From assembly GCF_001693385.1 (NCBI RefSeq), contig NZ_CP016428.1:2108001-2172000 (forward strand): a stretch of 64,000 bases of DNA, given 5' to 3'. This DNA comes from Bradyrhizobium icense (lineage in GTDB: Bacteria > Pseudomonadota > Alphaproteobacteria > Rhizobiales > Xanthobacteraceae). The notes under the pieces were generated by a model. The model was given only the letters and a program-made list of their open reading frames with translations, was not told where the DNA came from and searched no databases. Below are positions 36,068 through 45,579 of the stretch, piece after piece. The stretch's first letter is position 1. Each line of letters opens with the position of its first letter. Made by a program: the position numbers and the translations under genes.

Positions 36068-36173
36068 TTTGGCTTGACGTCACCCCCCTCGCTCTGAAAT
36101 CCTCAAAGCCTACGGAGACGACACGATCTCCGGGAGGGATTTGGGAACCCGCCAAACCCACAGGGAGGAAACA

Positions 36174-37445
36174 ATGACGAGAACCCGCAAACCGGGCGTG
36201 AGCCGACGTGCGACGTTGGCGATGATGGGCGCCGGTGCCGTATCATTCGCGACGCCACTTGGGATTCCTTGGGTGGCGCGCGCGCAAGCCAAAACCATCA
36301 AGATCGGCATGCCGACCATTCTCTCCGGGCGCGTCGCGCAGCTCGGAACATCGTCCCGCAATGCGGTGATGCTGGAGATCGAAAAGGTCAACGGCGCGGG
36401 AGGCCTGGCCGGCCGCCAAATCGAGATGGTAATCCGCGATTCCAAGGGACAGCCGCAGGAAGCCGCCCGCGTCGCACGCGAGCTCGTCAATACGGATGGA
36501 TGCGAAATCCTGATCGATGCCGAGGCGTCGTCGGGTGCATTCGCGGTGCACGAGGTGGCGCGCGATCTCGGCGTGCTCTGTCTTCACACCAATTCGGAAA
36601 CTTCGGCGCTGACCGCCGATCCCAAGCAGCACATTCCGAACGCCTTCCGCACCGCGCGCCAGGGCGTGCATGACTCGATCGTCGGCGGCAGCTACGCCGC
36701 GGCAATTGCGAAAGCCAAGGGGTTGAAGAAATGGGCGACCTGTTCGCCCGATTACGCCTATGGCCGCGATACCACCGGCGAATACGTAACGTATCTGAAG
36801 CGCTTCGCGCCCGACACCGAAATTATCAGCGAGTCCTGGCCAAAGCTGTTCCAGCCTGATTACACCGAGGTCGTGACAAAGATCCTGCAGGCCAAGCCGC
36901 AGGCGCTGTATACCTGTCTCTGGGGCGGCGACCTCACGTCCTACATCGACCAGGCCAATATCTACGCGCTATTCAGCCAGATGGAGGTGTTTGCGGTCAA
37001 CATGGCTGATTACACCGCGCTGACGGTCGTGAAGAACCTGCCGAAGGGCATTCACTCCGGCAATCGCTACATCAAGACCTATCCGGCGACGCCGGAGAAC
37101 GCTGCCTGGGGTGATGCCTACAAGGCGAAGTTCAACGAGTATCCCACCAACTGGTCGTGGGAGAATGCCACCGCGATTATGCTGCTGGCGGAAGCGTCCA
37201 AGAAGGCGAATTCAGCCGACGGTAAGAAGATTGCGGAGGCGCTCCGCGGTCTCAAGATCAAGTCCCCGTTCGGCGCCGACGGCACCGTCACCATGCGCGC
37301 CGAAGACCAGACGCTGGTGGGTTACGCGATCGGCTGGGGAACGACGATTCCGCAGGAACCCTATGTGCCGCAGGTCCAGGCAGGCGACTGGAAGACGATC
37401 TTCGAACTCGAAGCCGAGTGGAAGAAGAGCAAGGGCTACACCTGA
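36174..37445 (+). CDS. Liv-type ABC transporter substrate-binding protein
   Basis: This is a 423-residue periplasmic binding protein starting at ATG 36174 with GGAGGAAAC upstream. The N-terminus has a Tat-like signal ('SRRATLAMMGAGAVSFATP', cleavage near ARAQA). The mature part starts 'KTIKIGMPTILSGRVAQLG', typical of the branched-chain amino-acid/amide/aromatic-acid binding class. It begins the plus-strand operon with two permeases and two ATPases. The ligand is probably the organic acid degraded by the neighbouring enzymes rather than leucine (inference). Confidence 0.88.
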   Translation: MTRTRKPGVSRRATLAMMGAGAVSFATPLGIPWVARAQAKTIKIGMPTILSGRVAQLGTSSRNAVMLEIEKVNGAGGLAGRQIEMVIRDSKGQPQEAARVARELVNTDGCEILIDAEASSGAFAVHEVARDLGVLCLHTNSETSALTADPKQHIPNAFRTARQGVHDSIVGGSYAAAIAKAKGLKKWATCSPDYAYGRDTTGEYVTYLKRFAPDTEIISESWPKLFQPDYTEVVTKILQAKPQALYTCLWGGDLTSYIDQANIYALFSQMEVFAVNMADYTALTVVKNLPKGIHSGNRYIKTYPATPENAAWGDAYKAKFNEYPTNWSWENATAIMLLAEASKKANSADGKKIAEALRGLKIKSPFGADGTVTMRAEDQTLVGYAIGWGTTIPQEPYVPQVQAGDWKTIFELEAEWKKSKGYT

Positions 37446-37504
37446 TCGATCGGCGATGACGGAGGCGGATCAACCGCCTCCGTCTCGCTGCGGAATGTTT
37501 TTGC

Positions 37505-38446
37505 GTGTCGCTCATTTCCGGCACGCCGCAATGGATGCTTCCCTTGGACCTCGACGCGCTTACCGGCTGTCTCGCCAGTTCCGCCTGCCTGGTGACGCAA
37601 ACCACCAGCGGCTTCATCATCGGCATGTTGCTGTTTCTCGTCGCTGTTGGGTTGACGCTGATCTTCGGCGTACTGAAGGTCGTCAACTTCAGCCACGGCG
37701 CCTTCTATATGTTCGGCGCCTATTTCGCGATGACGGCCTACCAGCTCTCCGGCAGTTTTGCGCTGGCGATGCTGTGCGGCGCGGCGGGAACGGCCCTCCT
37801 GGGACTGATCTTCGAACGCGTGTTCATGAGCCGCGTATACGGAGCCGACGTGCTGATGCAGCTTCTGGTCTGCTACGCCTTCGTGCTGATCTTCGACGAT
37901 GTCGTGCGGATGATCTGGGGCCCTGAATTCAAATCGATGGGCATGCCGGCCGCGTTCCAGGTGGTGCCGCTGTTCATCGCCGGCGGGGTGGTGCCGCCAT
38001 ATTATTTGCTCTTGATCGGTGTCGCGCTCGCGGCGGCAATGATCCTGGGGCTCGGCCTTGCCCGCACCAGGATCGGCAAGGTGATCCGGGCGGCCGCCCA
38101 TAATCCAGGCATGGTGTCCGCGCTCGGCATCAACACCGGCCTGATCTATGGCGGCGTATTTGCGCTTGGCGGCATGCTGGCAGGCCTTGCGGGGGCGCTT
38201 GCAGCGCCGGTGCGGTCGCTGACGCCGGGCATGGGATTTTCGGTGCTGATCGAATCCTTCATCGTCACCGTGATCGGCGGCATGGGTTCGATCCTGGGCG
38301 CGTTGATCGGTGCGATCTTGATCGGCATGATCCGCTCGTTCGGCTCGCTCGGCTTTCCGCTGTTCACAGAAGGGCTGATGTACCTCTTCATGGTGATCGT
38401 GCTGGTGTCGCGGCCGACCGGCCTGTTCGGCAAGGAGGTCGCATGA
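37505..38446 (+). CDS. livH: Liv-type ABC transporter permease (LivH)
   Basis: This is a 313-residue inner-membrane protein with about eight hydrophobic helices. It carries the family motif 'VGLTLIFGVLKVVNFSHGAF' and 'ALGGMLAGLAGALAAP' before the EAA-like cytoplasmic loop. The start is GTG 37505; ATG 37535 is possible. Its stop overlaps the next gene's ATG by 4 bp. Confidence 0.9.
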   Translation: MSLISGTPQWMLPLDLDALTGCLASSACLVTQTTSGFIIGMLLFLVAVGLTLIFGVLKVVNFSHGAFYMFGAYFAMTAYQLSGSFALAMLCGAAGTALLGLIFERVFMSRVYGADVLMQLLVCYAFVLIFDDVVRMIWGPEFKSMGMPAAFQVVPLFIAGGVVPPYYLLLIGVALAAAMILGLGLARTRIGKVIRAAAHNPGMVSALGINTGLIYGGVFALGGMLAGLAGALAAPVRSLTPGMGFSVLIESFIVTVIGGMGSILGALIGAILIGMIRSFGSLGFPLFTEGLMYLFMVIVLVSRPTGLFGKEVA

Positions 38447-39468
38447 CCGAACTGCAGGCCGAGCAGGGCGCGCAGGCACTCGATCTCCCCCATGCGCAGC
38501 CAAAGACGCGCCGTAACCGGGATGTCCTGATTGCGCTTGCGGTCTTTGTCGTACTTGCCCTGTTGCCGGCGGTCTTCAGCAGCAAACTGCTGCTCGACTT
38601 CGTGATCCGCTGCGCCGCCTACGGGCTGTTCGCGACATCACTCAACCTTCTGGTCGGCTACACCGGCCTGATTTCGTTTGGCCATGGCATGTTCTTCGGC
38701 CTTGGCGCCTACGGTTTCGGGTTGATGATGCAGAAGACCGGCGTTCCCGTCCCGGTGGCTTTCGTTGCAACGCTGGCGATCACGTTTTTCGTCGCCCTCG
38801 TCATTGGTGCCATCTGCGTCCGGCTGAAGGAGATCTATTTCGCCTTCGTAACACTGGCCTTCCAGATGCTGATCCACTCGACGATCCTGTCCTGGGTATC
38901 GCTGACCGGCGGCGATCAGGGATTGCGCGGCGGCATTCCGCGGCCGCCGTTTTTGGGCATTGATCTATCGAACCAACTGCATCTCTACATCGCAAGCTGT
39001 GCGCTGCTGGTGATCGGGCTGTTCCTGATGCATCGGATCGCGCAGTCGCCGTTCGGCTACACGCTGCGCATGATCCGCGACAACGCAACGCGTGCGAGCT
39101 TCATCGGCATCGACGTCTGGCGTGCCAAACTGACGATCTTTGTGCTTGCAGCGCTGTTCGCCTCGACCGGAGGGATCATCATGGCGCTATTCGTCTCCGG
39201 GGCCTATCCGGAATTCGCCTATTGGACCATCTCGGGCGAGGGTATCTTCATCAACATGCTTGGCGGCGTGACCACGTTCCTGGGGCCGATGGTCGGCACG
39301 GTGCTGCTCCTGATCCTCAACGATACCGTCACCCGTCTGACCGATTATCACGGACTTGTGCTGGGCATCGTGATCCTGTTCTTTGCGATCGGCCTGCGGA
39401 AGGGCCTGATGGATTTCGTCGTCGAATGGTACGCGCAACGCCGTAACAGTGCTGGGGAGCGCGGCTAG
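38443..39468 (+). CDS. livM: Liv-type ABC transporter permease (LivM)
   Basis: This is a 341-residue membrane protein with AAGGAGG before the ATG. Motifs are 'LNLLVGYTGLISFGHGMFFG' and 'IRDNATRASFIGIDVWRAKL', the latter a cytoplasmic coupling loop that contacts the ATPase. It pairs with LivH to form the pore. About nine hydrophobic helices are visible. Confidence 0.9.
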   Translation: MTELQAEQGAQALDLPHAQPKTRRNRDVLIALAVFVVLALLPAVFSSKLLLDFVIRCAAYGLFATSLNLLVGYTGLISFGHGMFFGLGAYGFGLMMQKTGVPVPVAFVATLAITFFVALVIGAICVRLKEIYFAFVTLAFQMLIHSTILSWVSLTGGDQGLRGGIPRPPFLGIDLSNQLHLYIASCALLVIGLFLMHRIAQSPFGYTLRMIRDNATRASFIGIDVWRAKLTIFVLAALFASTGGIIMALFVSGAYPEFAYWTISGEGIFINMLGGVTTFLGPMVGTVLLLILNDTVTRLTDYHGLVLGIVILFFAIGLRKGLMDFVVEWYAQRRNSAGERG

Positions 39469-39470
39469 CC

Positions 39471-40229
39471 ATGCTGGAGATACGCTCCCTTTCCAAATCG
39501 TTCGGCGGCGTCAGGGCGACGGACAATGTCACGCTGGATTTCGCCGACGGCTCGCTCACCGCAGTGATCGGCCCCAACGGGGCCGGCAAGAGCACGTTCT
39601 TCAACCTGATCACGGGCGCGCTGAAGCCGGATTCCGGCCAGATACTGCTCAACGGCATCGATCTCGCCGGTCGCTCGCCACCGGAAATCGTTCGCCATGG
39701 AATCGGCCGTGCGTTTCAGGTTGCGAGCATCTTCCCATCACTGACGGTGCAGGAGACCATGCTGGCAGCGGTGTGCGCCGATCAGCGCAAAGCCAGCGTC
39801 TTGCACCGGCGCTTCCCGTTGGCCGAGACCCGCGACCGCGCCGAGCATGCGATGGAGCTGTTGGGACTGGTCAGCAAGCGAAACCGGACTGCGGCGACGC
39901 TGTCGCATGGCGATCAGAAGCTGCTCGACATCGCGCTAGCGCTCGTGCTCGATCCGAAGGTGCTGCTGCTCGACGAGCCTACTGCCGGCATGGGCACCGA
40001 GGAGCGCTGGCGGATGATCGACAAAGTGAGGGAGCTCTGGGAGACGCAGAACATCACGGTGGTGTTCATCGAGCACGACATGGATATCGTATTCAAGATC
40101 GCGCCCGAGATTGTCGTGCTCTGCTACGGTCGTATCCTTGCAACCGGTAAACCGGATGCGATCCGCCGCGACGAGGCTGTGATCGAGGCCTATCTCGGCA
40201 CCGAGCATCACGCGGGGGCCGCCGTATGA
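39471..40229 (+). CDS. livG: Liv-type ABC transporter ATPase (LivG)
   Basis: This is a 252-residue ATPase with Walker A 'GPNGAGKST', signature 'LSHGDQ' (S-H-G in place of S-G-G), Walker B 'LLLDEPTAGM' and switch His in 'FIEHDMD'. It starts 2 bp after livM and ends in a 4-bp overlap with livF. It powers the transporter encoded by the preceding genes. Confidence 0.92.
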   Translation: MLEIRSLSKSFGGVRATDNVTLDFADGSLTAVIGPNGAGKSTFFNLITGALKPDSGQILLNGIDLAGRSPPEIVRHGIGRAFQVASIFPSLTVQETMLAAVCADQRKASVLHRRFPLAETRDRAEHAMELLGLVSKRNRTAATLSHGDQKLLDIALALVLDPKVLLLDEPTAGMGTEERWRMIDKVRELWETQNITVVFIEHDMDIVFKIAPEIVVLCYGRILATGKPDAIRRDEAVIEAYLGTEHHAGAAV

Positions 40230-40942
40230 GCACGCAGCCGGTCGTGCAGGTCGAGGATCTCGACGTCTACTACGGCACCAGCCAGATATTGTTCGGCGTC
40301 GGCCTGTCGGTCCGGCGCGGTGAAACGATGGCATTGCTCGGCCGCAACGGCGCCGGCAAGTCGACCACCATGAAGGCGATCATGGGGCTCGCGCCGGCCC
40401 GCCGCGGCAGAGTCACCTTGCAAGGCAGGGTTGTCTCCGGGCTGAAGCCGCATCACATCGCGCGCGCCGGCCTCGGCTTCGTGCCGGAGGATCGCCAGAT
40501 CTTCCCCGAACACACGGTCGAAGACAATCTGGTCATCGGGGCCAAGAAGGGTCCTAACGGTGAGGACGAATGGCCGATCCGGCGCATCTATGAGGTGTTT
40601 CCGCTGTTGGAGCCGCTGCGCCACCGGATCGCCGGACGGCTGTCGGGTGGCGAACAGCAGATGCTGGCGATCGCGCGCACGCTGATGGGCAATCCCGCAT
40701 TGCTGCTGCTGGACGAGCCAAGCGAAGGACTGGCGCCGATCATCGTGCAGCGGATCGGGGAGTTGCTGCGGCAGCTCCGCGGCACCGGCGCAACCGTGCT
40801 GATCGCCGAGCAGAACATGCATTTTTGCCTTGGCCTTGCGAGCCACGCGACGGTTATCGACAAGGGCCAGATCGTTTACACCTCCGGGATCGAAGAGCTG
40901 AAAGCCAACGAAAATATTCGTCAGCGCTACCTCGCGCTGTAG
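40226..40942 (+). CDS. livF: Liv-type ABC transporter ATPase (LivF)
   Basis: This is a 238-residue ATPase with Walker A 'GRNGAGKST', signature 'LSGGEQQM', Walker B 'LLLDEPSEGL' and 'IAEQNM' at the switch position. It is shorter than LivG, as usual. The catabolic genes start 27 bp later on the same strand, which argues that transport and catabolism share a transcript. Confidence 0.92.
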   Translation: MSTQPVVQVEDLDVYYGTSQILFGVGLSVRRGETMALLGRNGAGKSTTMKAIMGLAPARRGRVTLQGRVVSGLKPHHIARAGLGFVPEDRQIFPEHTVEDNLVIGAKKGPNGEDEWPIRRIYEVFPLLEPLRHRIAGRLSGGEQQMLAIARTLMGNPALLLLDEPSEGLAPIIVQRIGELLRQLRGTGATVLIAEQNMHFCLGLASHATVIDKGQIVYTSGIEELKANENIRQRYLAL

Positions 40943-40969
40943 CTTCTCCGCCTGCCCCGGGGGAACGAG

Positions 40970-42184
40970 ATGACCGTCGAACGGAAGATATCGCCGACGC
41001 ACGAGGCGCCGTATCGCGGCCTGCGCGTGCTGGACTTCGGGCAGGGCATCGCCTCGCCGTACTGCGCGATGCTACTGGGCGTCTATGGCGCGGACGTCAT
41101 TAAGGTGGAACCGCCGGAGGGGGATTGGTCGCGCTTTCTCGGAACGACCTATGGCAGCCACACCACGTTGTCGGCGGTCTATAATCGCGGCAAACGCAGC
41201 CTCTGCCTCGACATGAAGCACAAGGAAGGTATTGCAATCGCGCAAACGCTGGCGAGAGATTGCGACGTGCTGATCGAAGGCTTTCGGCCGGGCGTCGCGG
41301 CGCGGCTCGGGATCGGTTACGAGGAACTGTCGCGCGAGAATCCGGGGCTGATTTATCTCTCGGTCAGCGCGTTCGGGCAGAGTGGTCCCTATTCGAAGCG
41401 ACCGGGCTCCGACTCCGTCGCCCAAGCCTTCTCCGGTCTGGTGTCGATCAATGTGGGGAACGACGGCACCCCGCACCGGGTCGGCACCACGATTTCCGAC
41501 GTCGTGACCGGCGTCTATGCCTTTCAGGCGATTGCGACGACGCTATTCGCGCGCGCAACTGTCGGCACCGGACGTTGGATCGATGTCAACCTCTGCCAAT
41601 CGACGTCGGCGCTGCTGGGCCACAAGGTCGCCGAATATATTTTAGAGGGCGGCACGCCACGCCCGCTTAACGTGCCGGCGGGCTCGTATCAGACGGCCGA
41701 CGGCTGGATGATGGTCACGCTGGTGAACGAGCCGCAATACAAGCGGCTGTGCGCGGCGATCGGGCGCGAAGACCTCGCCAGCGATCCCCGCTTTGCCGAT
41801 TTCGCGCGGCGAGCAGATTCCGTGGATGCGCTGATTCCACAGTTGCGGGATGTGTTTCTGGCGCAGCCGACGGATGCCTGGCTTGCACGACTGCACGCCG
41901 CCGATCTCATCGCCGAACGGATCTTCAATCCCGGAGAATGGCTGCGCAACGCCCACGTCGAGGCGATAGGAGCGGCCGTCTGCCAGAAAACGCCGGGCGT
42001 CGGGCCGGTGTATTCACCGCGAACGCCGGGTATTGCGAGCTTCTCCGAGGATGACTTGCGCCCCGCACCTGATATAGGCCAGGACAGTTACGAGGTGCTG
42101 CTGGAAGCCGGTTTCGTGCGCAGCGCCATCGATGATCTGGTCGAGGCCGGCGCGGTGCGCCAGGCCAAGGGAGGCACAGCATGA
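40970..42184 (+). CDS. CaiB/BaiF family CoA-transferase
   Basis: This is a 404-residue class III CoA-transferase with GGGGGAACGAG before the ATG. Typical segments are 'LRVLDFGQGIASPYCAMLLG', 'ADVIKVEPPEGDW', 'RGKRSLCLDMK' and 'GLIYLSVSAFGQSGPYSKRP'. The conserved Asp nucleophile of the family is expected near the 'SDSVAQAFSG' segment. It moves CoA between a donor thioester and an acid. With MaoC and CitE-like genes downstream, itaconate- or mesaconate-type substrates are one option (inference). Confidence 0.88.
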   Translation: MTVERKISPTHEAPYRGLRVLDFGQGIASPYCAMLLGVYGADVIKVEPPEGDWSRFLGTTYGSHTTLSAVYNRGKRSLCLDMKHKEGIAIAQTLARDCDVLIEGFRPGVAARLGIGYEELSRENPGLIYLSVSAFGQSGPYSKRPGSDSVAQAFSGLVSINVGNDGTPHRVGTTISDVVTGVYAFQAIATTLFARATVGTGRWIDVNLCQSTSALLGHKVAEYILEGGTPRPLNVPAGSYQTADGWMMVTLVNEPQYKRLCAAIGREDLASDPRFADFARRADSVDALIPQLRDVFLAQPTDAWLARLHAADLIAERIFNPGEWLRNAHVEAIGAAVCQKTPGVGPVYSPRTPGIASFSEDDLRPAPDIGQDSYEVLLEAGFVRSAIDDLVEAGAVRQAKGGTA

Positions 42185-42957
42185 GCACCGATCTCGTTCG
42201 TTATTCCGTCTCGGGCAATATTGCCGAGATCATGCTGGATCGCCCGCCGGTCAATGCGCTGAGCATGGACCTGATCGATGCGTTGCTGGCGGCGCTGGCG
42301 AAAGCCAGAGACGACGAAGCGGTGCGCGCCGTCATCATCGGCAGCGCGCACAAGGTGTTTTGTGCCGGGCTCGATCTGGATATCATCAGAGGCAAGCCGG
42401 GCATTGAGACCAAGAAATTCCTTGAACGGCTGTATTTCGCGCTCAACGATACCCAGTATCGCATGGGCAAGCCGACGATTGCTGCGATCGATGGCGCGGT
42501 GCGCGCCGGCGGCATGACGATTGCGATTTCCTGCGACATGATCATTGCCGGCGAAGGCTGCAGCTTCGGCTATCCCGAAATCGATGTCGGCCTGATCCCA
42601 GCCATTCACTTCGTGCAATTGCCGCGGCTGGTTGGCAAGCACCAAGCCTTCGGGCCGCTGTTCCTGGGGGAGCCCTTCGATGCCGCGACGGCCTTTCGTA
42701 TGGGCCTGCTCAGCGAAGTGGTGCCGAAAGGCACCGCGCTCGAGCGCGCGCGTCAGCTCGCGGGCAAGCTCGCCGCTAAATCGCCCATCGTCATGAAGAT
42801 CGGGCGCGATGCTTTCATGCGGGCGGTCGACGCGGATTTCCGCCGCTCGGTCGAAAATGCCGCCGAGAGCTTTGCACTCGTTGCAACGACGGAGGACTGT
42901 CAGGAAGGGCTGAATGCGTTCGTCGAGAAGCGGACGCCAAATTACAGGGGACGTTGA
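42181..42957 (+). CDS. enoyl-CoA hydratase/isomerase family protein
   Basis: This is a 258-residue crotonase-fold enzyme. Oxyanion-hole segments are 'KVFCAGLDLDII' and 'AIDGAVRAGGMTIAISCDM'. An acid in 'GYPEIDVGLIP' is a candidate catalytic Glu. The start overlaps the CoA-transferase stop by 4 bp. It hydrates or isomerises an unsaturated acyl-CoA. The exact reaction is uncertain because the family is functionally broad. Confidence 0.88.
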   Translation: MSTDLVRYSVSGNIAEIMLDRPPVNALSMDLIDALLAALAKARDDEAVRAVIIGSAHKVFCAGLDLDIIRGKPGIETKKFLERLYFALNDTQYRMGKPTIAAIDGAVRAGGMTIAISCDMIIAGEGCSFGYPEIDVGLIPAIHFVQLPRLVGKHQAFGPLFLGEPFDAATAFRMGLLSEVVPKGTALERARQLAGKLAAKSPIVMKIGRDAFMRAVDADFRRSVENAAESFALVATTEDCQEGLNAFVEKRTPNYRGR

Positions 42958-43412
42958 TGGCGGGATTGTATTTCGAGGAGTTCGAAGTCGGCCGCGAATT
43001 CCATCATGAGTTCAGCCGGACGGTGACCGAGATGGACAACACGCTGTTCAGTTTGCTCACCATGAATCCGCAACCGCTGCATATCGATGCGCATTTCGCT
43101 GAAAACACAGAGTTCGGGCAGCGGCTGTTCAACAGCATTTATACGCTTGGCATCATGATCGGCATGAGCGTCTATGATACGACGCTCGGCACCACCATCG
43201 GCAATCTCGGCATGACCGACGTCAAGTTTGCAAAGCCGGTGTTCCACGGCGATACGCTGAAGGCACACACCAAGATCATTTCCAAACGCGAAAGCAAGTC
43301 GAGGCCGAACCAGGGCATCGTGGAGTTCGAGCACACCATGACCAATCAACGCGGCGAGGTCGTGGCAAGCTGCCGCCGGACCGGCCTGATGCATTGCAAG
43401 CCGAAGGCGTGA
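42957..43412 (+). CDS. MaoC-like (hot-dog) hydratase
   Basis: This is a 151-residue protein starting at ATG 42957, overlapping the previous TGA by one base. The hydratase region reads 'LLTMNPQPLHIDAHFA': the His is kept, but the Asp five residues earlier in classic R-hydratases is not. The later part has 'FGQRLFNSIYTLGI' and 'DVKFAKPVFHGDTL', usual for the MaoC branch found beside CitE-like lyases. It probably hydrates a branched or dicarboxylic enoyl-CoA. Confidence 0.82.
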   Translation: MAGLYFEEFEVGREFHHEFSRTVTEMDNTLFSLLTMNPQPLHIDAHFAENTEFGQRLFNSIYTLGIMIGMSVYDTTLGTTIGNLGMTDVKFAKPVFHGDTLKAHTKIISKRESKSRPNQGIVEFEHTMTNQRGEVVASCRRTGLMHCKPKA

Positions 43413-43416
43413 ACCA

Positions 43417-44274
43417 ATGCGATCGTTCCTGTTCGTTCCCGGCGACAGCCTGCGCAAGTTCGAGAGCGCCAAGAGGACGGCGGCCGACGCGCTGATCCTC
43501 GACCTCGAGGATTCGATTGCGCCGGAGGAGAAGGTCGGCGCGCGACGCACCGCGCGCGAGATGCTCGAAGCCCGGAAGCCCGGCCAGAAGATGTATGTTC
43601 GCGTCAACGCACTCGACACTGGCCTCACTCTCGGCGACCTGGCCGCCGTCATGCCTGGCCAACCCGACGGCATCGTGCTGCCGAAATGCGTCGGCGCCAC
43701 CGACGTAAACCGTCTGTCGCTCTATCTAGATGCCTTCGAGGCCGCCGCCCAGATTGAAGAGGGATCGACGAGGATCGTCACCGTGGCGACGGAAACGGCG
43801 AGGGCCGTGCTCAAGTTGCTCGACTTCGAGAACATGAGCCCGCGGCTGTGGGGCATGATGTGGGGCGCCGAAGATCTCGCCGCGTCGCTCAGCGCGTCGC
43901 GCAACCGAACCGCCGGACGGTTCCATGGTCCGTTCCTGCTCGCGCGCGATCTCTGCCTGATCAGCGCGGCGGCTGCCGGCGTTGTCGCCATCGATACGAT
44001 TGCGACCGACATCAACGATCTAGACGCGCTCAAGGAAGAATCCATTGCCGCGCGGCAGGATGGGTTCCTGGCCAAGGCGGTGATCCATCCCAAGCATGTC
44101 GATGTCGTCAATGCCGCTTTCATGCCGACGGAGGAGGAAATCGCCTGGTCGGAGAAGGTCGTCAAGGCGTTCAACGACAATCCGACGTCAGGCGTTGTGA
44201 AGATCGACGGCAAGATGATCGACAAGCCGCATCTGCGCGCCGCGGAGAAGATTCTGGCGCTGCGAGGACGTTAG
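43417..44274 (+). CDS. HpcH/CitE-like CoA-ester lyase
   Basis: This is a 285-residue TIM-barrel lyase. It has 'FVPGDSLRKFESA', the metal-site 'ILDLEDSIAPEEK', Arg in 'YVRVNALDT', and 'MMWGAEDLAASLSA' with the second metal acid. Such stand-alone CitE homologues cleave malyl-, citramalyl- or related hydroxyacyl-CoA to acetyl-CoA (or a homologue) plus an oxo acid. It follows the MaoC gene by 4 bp, so the hydratase product is a plausible substrate. Confidence 0.88.
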   Translation: MRSFLFVPGDSLRKFESAKRTAADALILDLEDSIAPEEKVGARRTAREMLEARKPGQKMYVRVNALDTGLTLGDLAAVMPGQPDGIVLPKCVGATDVNRLSLYLDAFEAAAQIEEGSTRIVTVATETARAVLKLLDFENMSPRLWGMMWGAEDLAASLSASRNRTAGRFHGPFLLARDLCLISAAAAGVVAIDTIATDINDLDALKEESIAARQDGFLAKAVIHPKHVDVVNAAFMPTEEEIAWSEKVVKAFNDNPTSGVVKIDGKMIDKPHLRAAEKILALRGR

Positions 44275-44337
44275 ACTGACACGATAACCCGGGCGGCTGC
44301 AAATGCAGCCGATCAACAGGCTGCAAAGGACAACACC

Positions 44338-45570
44338 ATGGTTGACGCGCTGATCATCGACGCATGCAGGACGCCGCGAGGCATCGGCAAGGCCGGCAAG
44401 GGCGCCCTGTCGGGCATTCACCCCCAGCAACTCGGGGCCACGGTGTTGCGCGCACTGGCCGATCGCACCGGCATCAACACCGCAGATGTCGACGACATCA
44501 TCTGGGGCACCAGCTCGCAGCGCGGTCAGCAGAGCGGCGATCTCGGCCGGATGTCGGCGCTCGATGCCGGCTATGACGTGCGAGCCAGCGCGGTGACGCT
44601 GGACCGGTTCTGCGGATCGGGCATTACCAGCGTCAACATGGCGGCCAGCTCGATCATGTCTGGTGCGGAGGATCTCGTGATCGCCGGCGGCACCGAGATG
44701 ATGTCGATGGAAGGCCGTCGCGGCGAGGGACCGTTCATGATGGACAACGGCAATCTCCGCCTGCGCGCCCGGCATCCGCAATCGCATCAGGGCGTCTGCG
44801 CCGACGCGGTTGCGACGCTGGAAGGCATCACGCGACAGGACGTCGATGAGCTTGGCCTCGAAAGCCAGAAGCGGGCGGCAGCCGCCATCAAGGGCGGGCA
44901 TTTCGACAAGAGCCTCGTGCCTGTTTATCGCGAGGACGGCAGCCTTGCGCTCGATCGCGAGGAGTATCCGCGGCCGCAAACCACGCTCGAGGGTCTGGCC
45001 GGCCTGAAGCCTGCCTTTCCGGCGGTGGCGGACTATCCGCTCGACGATAAAGGCACGACCTATCGCAAGCTCATCCTGGACAAATATCCTGATCTCGACA
45101 TCAATTTCGTGCACCACGCCGGCAATTCCTCGGGCGTCGTCGACGGCTCGGCGGCCATCCTGCTGGCGTCGCCGGGTTACGCAAAAGCCCATGGCCTGAA
45201 GCCGCGTGCCCGCGTCGTCGCTATGGCGAATATGGGCGACTCTCCGACCCTGATGCTGAATGCACCGGTGCCGGCCGCCCGCAAGGTGCTGGCCAAAGCC
45301 GGCCTTACGCTCGACGACATCGACCTGTTCGAGATCAACGAGGCCTTTGCGGTCGTCGCCGAAAAGTTCATCCGGGATCTCAAGCTTGATCGTGAGAAGG
45401 TCAACGTCAATGGCGGCTCGATCGCGCTCGGTCATCCCATCGGGGCGACCGGCTCGATCTTGATCGGCACCGTGCTCGACGAGCTGGAGCGGTGCGATCT
45501 CAAGCGTGGGCTGGTGACGATGTGCGCCGCCGGCGGCATGGCGCCGGCCATCATCATCGAGCGCGTCTGA
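44338..45570 (+). CDS. acetyl-CoA C-acyltransferase (thiolase)
   Basis: This is a 410-residue thiolase. It has active-site Cys92 in 'LDRFCGSGITSVN', 'EINEAFAV', His366 in 'GGSIALGHPIGATGS' and the second Cys396 in 'MCAAGGMAP'. These residues make it degradative-type competent: a 3-oxoacyl-CoA plus CoA gives acetyl-CoA and a shortened acyl-CoA. It is the last gene of the plus-strand cluster, 63 bp after the lyase, and converges on the histidine kinase gene with 9 bp between stops. Confidence 0.92.
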   Translation: MVDALIIDACRTPRGIGKAGKGALSGIHPQQLGATVLRALADRTGINTADVDDIIWGTSSQRGQQSGDLGRMSALDAGYDVRASAVTLDRFCGSGITSVNMAASSIMSGAEDLVIAGGTEMMSMEGRRGEGPFMMDNGNLRLRARHPQSHQGVCADAVATLEGITRQDVDELGLESQKRAAAAIKGGHFDKSLVPVYREDGSLALDREEYPRPQTTLEGLAGLKPAFPAVADYPLDDKGTTYRKLILDKYPDLDINFVHHAGNSSGVVDGSAAILLASPGYAKAHGLKPRARVVAMANMGDSPTLMLNAPVPAARKVLAKAGLTLDDIDLFEINEAFAVVAEKFIRDLKLDREKVNVNGGSIALGHPIGATGSILIGTVLDELERCDLKRGLVTMCAAGGMAPAIIIERV

Positions 45571-45579
45571 CCGAAGGGC

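Noticed and set aside
37436..38503. A long reverse-strand frame over livH
   Set aside because: It is His/Arg/Asp-biased with no domain, antisense to a clear permease.
44188..45435. A 415-residue reverse-strand frame
   Set aside because: It is antisense to the thiolase and lyase genes; its composition is unstructured.
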